Of a DNA stretch of 64,000 bases, positions 60,103-64,000 are shown piece after piece. The position numbers and the translations under genes are program-made. Positions within the stretch are counted from its first letter, which is position 1; each line of letters starts with the position of its first letter. The notes beneath the pieces are model-generated. The model made no database searches and had not been told where the DNA came from. It saw only the letters and a program-made list of their open reading frames with translations. The DNA comes from Paenibacillus humicola (GTDB lineage: Bacteria > Bacillota > Bacilli > Paenibacillales > Paenibacillaceae): the NCBI RefSeq assembly GCF_028826105.1, contig NZ_JAQGPL010000001.1, forward strand, positions 3,932,501-3,996,500, in the 5' to 3' direction.

Positions 60103-62013
60103 TTAGAGATCATCCACTTCTTCCGTAGTAAAGGGCGAAGCGGGCAAGCCTTCCCGGTTATACAGGTTAGCGCCTTCCGGATTGTCGGCCCACGCGTATC
60201 TCACATAAACGGGACTCGGGATCCGGTCATGCCAAACCGCAACGCAGTCGCCCTCAATCTCGGCATCCGCCCAGACGAAGATTCGGCCGGTGCCGGCTAT
60301 AGCGAAATGTCCCGGCCGGTCCGCGCCTTTGGCGATCAAACCACTGCCCGTATCCCTGAAGGACAGGACGATCCGGCTTCCGTCCCTTTTCACCGATCGC
60401 AGTGTAGGGCCGGAAGAAACTACCGACTCATCCCCATAGGCGATTTTCCGGGCCGCAAGAGCGAGCCGCTCTCCCGCGTCCTTTTTATTGACCGGATGCA
60501 CATCGTTCCATTCCCCGATATCGATGGTTACCGCCATACCCGTACCGGGCACGTCAAGCGTCCGCCGCTGTGCCTCCCTAATTTGGGCCCAATTGCTCGC
60601 GGCAGGCTTGCCGGAAGGCTCCATATAGTTTGGCAGCTGTACATAAAGGAAGGGAAAATCGCCTTGCTCCCACTTCTTTCTCCAGTCGGCAATCAATGCC
60701 TTGAACAAGCTCTCGTAGTCATCGGGCTTTTTGGCGTTGGATTCGCCCTGATACCAGGCGACGCCTTTGATTGCGTAACGGACAACCGGCGCAATCATGC
60801 CGTTGTATAAGCCCAGCGGCCGCCACTGGATAAAGGATGGCGCTGGAAGCGGATCGCTTTTTACTCCGATCAGGTACTGCCATTCGCCGCTCAAATTGAT
60901 GATCCGGTCCCCGATTTTCAAATGGTACGACTTCCCTTTATAGAAGCCGCCTTTACCGGAAGTATTGACCACTCGCACCACAATCGAATTTTTGCCTTCC
61001 TGCAGCAGACTTTCCGGGAGTTCGTATTTCCTCGGCACGTACTGATTCGGATTGGATCCGATCCGGGTCCCATTGATATAAACCGTATCCTCATCGACCA
61101 CATGGCCCAGAACAAGCCTTGCGGGATTACCAAGCAGCGATGCAGGTATTTCGATATCCTTCCGGTACCAGACGACGCCGTTGAAATGACCCAAACCTTC
61201 TTCTTCCCAATAGGAAGGCACCTTGATGGACGGCCAGGCGGACGCGTCGTAACCGGAATCAAAGCATGGCTTCCCGGCGTCGGGCATTCCCGCGTCATTT
61301 TGGTTTACATTGCGGTACCATGCTTCGCCGGATTGTTGATCCGCTTTCGCCAGGGCTTCCAAATAATGGTTATCTTTCAGCTTTTGCGCGGCTTCAACAT
61401 ATTCCGCGAAGGGCGACAGGGCATCCTCGCTCATGAAGGATTCGATCGGCGCCCCGCCTAGACTGGCGTTGATCAGGCCGATGGGGACACGGTACTTGTC
61501 ATATAGCTTTGCAGCAAAAAAATACCCTACGGCCGTGAAGTTCAGGACGCTTTGGGGATCCGCCGCCTCCCAGCATCCGGCTTCGAAATCCGTTTGCGGC
61601 CGTTCAAAGTCGTACTTCACCGGGACCAGAAACTGCCGGATGGAATCGCTGCCCGCCCGGGCGATGTCCCCGGGATAAACCTCCTGAACGGAGAGCATTT
61701 TCATGCCCATGTTGGATTGACCGGAACAGAGCCATACGTCGCCCAAAAGGATATTGGTTACGGTGATGCGTTCTTCGCCGTCTCCGGTCTCGATCACCAT
61801 ATCGTAAGGTCCGCCTGCCTCTTCGGTCCGGAGGCTTACCTGCCATTCTCCGTCTGCATCAACAATCGTACTGCAGGATTTTTCCATAAAACGGACCGTG
61901 ACGATTTCTCCCGCCGGTGCCGAGCCCCATATTTTGACCTGCGCGTTTCTTTGCAGCACCATACCGTCGCCGATCAGGCGGGGCAATTTGATTTTCTTCT
62001 GATCCCGGCTCAT
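60103..62013 (-). CDS. Sialate O-acetylesterase-family SGNH esterase
   Basis: A 636-residue esterase likely to remove acetyl groups from sugars. The SGNH fold starts at VWLCSGQSNM with catalytic Ser100 and ends at WNDVHPVNKKDAGERLA with the Asp/His pair near 505. Residues about 260-395 form an inserted beta-sandwich (YRKDIEIPASLLGNPARL, GKNSIVVRVVNTSGKGGF) typical of long sialate O-acetylesterases. No signal peptide: the protein starts MSRDQKKIKLPRLIGDGMVL, so cytoplasmic. Acetylated plant glycans are as likely as sialic acids given the neighbours. Confidence 0.82.
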   Translation of the reverse strand: MSRDQKKIKLPRLIGDGMVLQRNAQVKIWGSAPAGEIVTVRFMEKSCSTIVDADGEWQVSLRTEEAGGPYDMVIETGDGEERITVTNILLGDVWLCSGQSNMGMKMLSVQEVYPGDIARAGSDSIRQFLVPVKYDFERPQTDFEAGCWEAADPQSVLNFTAVGYFFAAKLYDKYRVPIGLINASLGGAPIESFMSEDALSPFAEYVEAAQKLKDNHYLEALAKADQQSGEAWYRNVNQNDAGMPDAGKPCFDSGYDASAWPSIKVPSYWEEEGLGHFNGVVWYRKDIEIPASLLGNPARLVLGHVVDEDTVYINGTRIGSNPNQYVPRKYELPESLLQEGKNSIVVRVVNTSGKGGFYKGKSYHLKIGDRIINLSGEWQYLIGVKSDPLPAPSFIQWRPLGLYNGMIAPVVRYAIKGVAWYQGESNAKKPDDYESLFKALIADWRKKWEQGDFPFLYVQLPNYMEPSGKPAASNWAQIREAQRRTLDVPGTGMAVTIDIGEWNDVHPVNKKDAGERLALAARKIAYGDESVVSSGPTLRSVKRDGSRIVLSFRDTGSGLIAKGADRPGHFAIAGTGRIFVWADAEIEGDCVAVWHDRIPSPVYVRYAWADNPEGANLYNREGLPASPFTTEEVDDL

Positions 62014-62074
62014 ACGCCCACCTACTTTATATCAGAATTTCATATATTTACTATCCCGTCAAGTCAAATATAGG

Positions 62075-64000
62075 TTAAGCATAGGAATCGTAGATGCGGT
62101 TTCGTCTGGCTCTCTCCTCCGGGCTGAGTCTTTGTGCGTCTGCAATTTCATAGCCGCCAAAGGTATCGTACAGCCTCGACGAAGGGTCGATTTCCACATA
62201 CGTGCACCAGGGCAGCCAGTGGTAGCGGCTTTGCAGCGTTTGGCTGGTAAAGTTGCCGCTTTCGTGCCCCAGGCCGGGCATGATGTACCCGACACTGCCG
62301 TCCACGTCATTGGACTGCCGGGTGTTCTTGTGGATGAACTCGGCAAAATCGAGATAATGCTCGTCGCCCGTAATCAGATACAACCGGTAATAGGTATACG
62401 AGCATGCGGCCATATAAACGTCGGCGCCCCCGCCGATCGTAATGATGCTCTGTCCGCTGATCGAATAGTTGTTGAACGGATGCTTCGGCCAAAGAGTGCG
62501 TACCGGGAATTTCCAGGCGTACGTCCAGGTTTCGGTATAATCGGCGGCGCCGATCGCGCCTTCCAGCCATTTGTCCTCGCCGGTCAGATCATACAGAGCA
62601 AGAAAACCGAATAAAGCGTAGATGCCGGCTTCTTTATCCTGGATATCCATGTTGTCGCACGTGCCGCCGCGGTATTCCAAGTTCCTATAATTGTTTTCGA
62701 ATGACCATTCGCCCGCCTTGACGGCTGCGGTTTTATATCTTTCGTCGCCGGTCGCCAGATAGAACTGGACCAGGAAACGAATGACGCTCGGCGTGTTGGA
62801 TTTGGAGTTCATGCGGATGGAATTGTCGGTATTGTACGCGCGGTAAAAGCTGCCGTCATCGTTCTGGATGTCAACCAGCCAATCCGCGGTCCTTCTGCAA
62901 AACTCGAGCCAGGCCGGCCGTTCGTCGCCCTTTTTGCGCATATAGAGGGCCGCGTCCAAAATAGCCTCGATCCCGTCGGCAAGCATGCGCACATAGTGCG
63001 GATACGGCTCGAACCCCTCGATGTTGGGATTGTAGCACATGTGCGGCAGTCCGGATTCGGTCATGGCCGTCCTCACCCAAAAATCGATGACGTTTACGCC
63101 TTTTTCCAAGGCTTCCGGCACGTTTTCCTTGTCGCCGTAGCGAAGCAGCTGGTAGCCGATACCGGGCTGCTGCCCGACAAAGCCGAACTGGAAGGATACG
63201 CAGGAGATGTCCATATCGGGCAGCTGGCAGGCAAAGGGCAAACCGTACGAATCGCCGTATTGCCGCGTATATTGGGCAAGCATCTTCATGCAGTTGTGAA
63301 AATGGCGCTCGTTATCCACATCGAACAGCCCGTCGCGCAGCCGGTCGTAGGCGATTCGCCAATTGTCTGTCATCATCCGCTGGAAGCTGCCGTAATGGCT
63401 GAAGTTTACGGCCACCGCGTAATGCTGCTCAAAGCCCGCTTCCACAGGGTGGTTCACGCGCTGGAACGTTTTTGATTTCTTGTTGTAGTCGAGGCCCGCA
63501 TACTGATTTCTTCGGGGCATCTGCCCGTCGCAGCCGGGATACACATAATCGATCGACAGGCCGTCGATTTTCGCCTCGAATGGTTTGCGCACGGCAAACC
63601 CGTAATACATATAATTCAAGGTCCTGCTTTCCGGCCTGCTCATGCCGATGGCGCCGGCGGTCATGTTCGGGTCGACGTTGTTTTCGGATCTTACAATATC
63701 CACTGACGGCATCGTGACGTCTGCGGCCCAGCGCGAAAGAGCCGCCGTTTCTCCCGACGCGATGTTTTGCATGGCAAACAAAGGCAGGGCGTAGCAAGTT
63801 TCCATACGATAGAAATATTCGCAATCCAAATCTTTGCCCATCGCGTAATCGGGCGCGAATTCGTTTTGCTTATACCAAACGCCGGGCGCAAAGCAGTTAT
63901 AGTCGTGCGTATCGTCCGATTCCGCCATCGCAAAGGAGATCTTGGTGGAAAAACCAAGATCGTCCCCTGCCTTCAGCACCTTGACGCTCCGGCTCACCTT
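62075..64000 (-). CDS. Large helical-barrel glycan enzyme, 5' end outside the window
   Basis: At least 641 residues; translation is open through the window edge, so the N-terminus is missing. The N-terminal 200 residues look like a beta-rich domain, followed by repeated alpha-hairpins from about 280 on (MLADGIEAILDAALYMRKKG, RRTADWLVDIQNDDGSFYRAYN, KAGEWSFENNYRNLEYRGGTCDNMD in parts) typical of six-hairpin (alpha/alpha)6 glycosidases and polysaccharide lyases. DNMDIQDKEAG and HPFNNYSISGQS could hold catalytic acids. I cannot name the family with certainty; it resembles GH88/105, GH127 or AGE-type folds only generally. It is followed by the esterase and dehydratase genes. Confidence 0.65.
   Translation of the reverse strand, partial: KVSRSVKVLKAGDDLGFSTKISFAMAESDDTHDYNCFAPGVWYKQNEFAPDYAMGKDLDCEYFYRMETCYALPLFAMQNIASGETAALSRWAADVTMPSVDIVRSENNVDPNMTAGAIGMSRPESRTLNYMYYGFAVRKPFEAKIDGLSIDYVYPGCDGQMPRRNQYAGLDYNKKSKTFQRVNHPVEAGFEQHYAVAVNFSHYGSFQRMMTDNWRIAYDRLRDGLFDVDNERHFHNCMKMLAQYTRQYGDSYGLPFACQLPDMDISCVSFQFGFVGQQPGIGYQLLRYGDKENVPEALEKGVNVIDFWVRTAMTESGLPHMCYNPNIEGFEPYPHYVRMLADGIEAILDAALYMRKKGDERPAWLEFCRRTADWLVDIQNDDGSFYRAYNTDNSIRMNSKSNTPSVIRFLVQFYLATGDERYKTAAVKAGEWSFENNYRNLEYRGGTCDNMDIQDKEAGIYALFGFLALYDLTGEDKWLEGAIGAADYTETWTYAWKFPVRTLWPKHPFNNYSISGQSIITIGGGADVYMAACSYTYYRLYLITGDEHYLDFAEFIHKNTRQSNDVDGSVGYIMPGLGHESGNFTSQTLQSRYHWLPWCTYVEIDPSSRLYDTFGGYEIADAQRLSPEERARRNRIYDSYA

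Overview
The window reads as a chromosome segment of a Paenibacillaceae-like, low-G+C-phylum but moderately GC-rich Gram-positive (Paenibacillus or Cohnella type). The signs are strong AGGAGG-type ribosome sites with many GTG and TTG starts, lipoprotein solute-binding proteins, YesM/YesN sensor-regulator pairs next to CUT1 sugar importers that lack their own ATPase, a leucine T-box before a long-type leuA, and vegetative TTGACA/TATAAT promoters. No tRNA, rRNA, CRISPR, phage or plasmid genes were seen. The only mobile DNA recognised is a short internally deleted IS3-type relic.

Layout. 1-3965 (+): sulfate/thiosulfate importer cysT-cysW-cysA-sbp behind its own promoter. 3999-4225: the IS3 relic. 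4306-16512 (-): a 12-gene peptide and amino-acid-derivative operon headed by a YheO/DauR-like regulator, with a full Dpp/Opp importer, an EF0837-type amidohydrolase, a threonine-synthase-like PLP enzyme, an M20 deacylase, a serine hydrolase, a RidA imine hydrolase and a dipeptide epimerase. 16897-18919: an Old Yellow Enzyme and a HAD hydrolase. 19001-30317: an amino-sugar region with nagB-nagA-oxidoreductase, a LacI regulator, and an operon of a CUT1 importer, two TIM-barrel isomerases and two Gfo/Idh/MocA oxidoreductases (one frameshifted). Four copies of the same 13-bp motif lie at the three control regions. 30949-32974 (+): leucine T-box and leuA. 33049-34296: an MFS exporter or antiporter.

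34588-43982 (-): YesMN pair, CUT1 importer, a GH42 beta-galactosidase and an SDR. 44167-45893: a 2-hydroxyacid dehydrogenase and an HpaI-type aldolase. 46159-48348: threonine degradation (kbl-tdh). 48833-58457: a second YesMN pair, CUT1 importer, a sugar isomerase and two zinc-dependent polyol dehydrogenases. 58889-64000: a galactonate-dehydratase-like enzyme, a sialate O-acetylesterase-family protein and a large helical-barrel glycan enzyme cut by the window edge.

The genes together describe a scavenger of plant or soil glycans and modified peptides: three importers bring in oligosaccharides, and local hydrolases, oxidoreductases, isomerases and dehydratases process them. The most promising unassigned systems are the YheO-controlled peptide operon and the LacI-linked oxidoreductase/isomerase/NagAB regulon. 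All functional calls rest on reading protein motifs and gene order; no database search was run.
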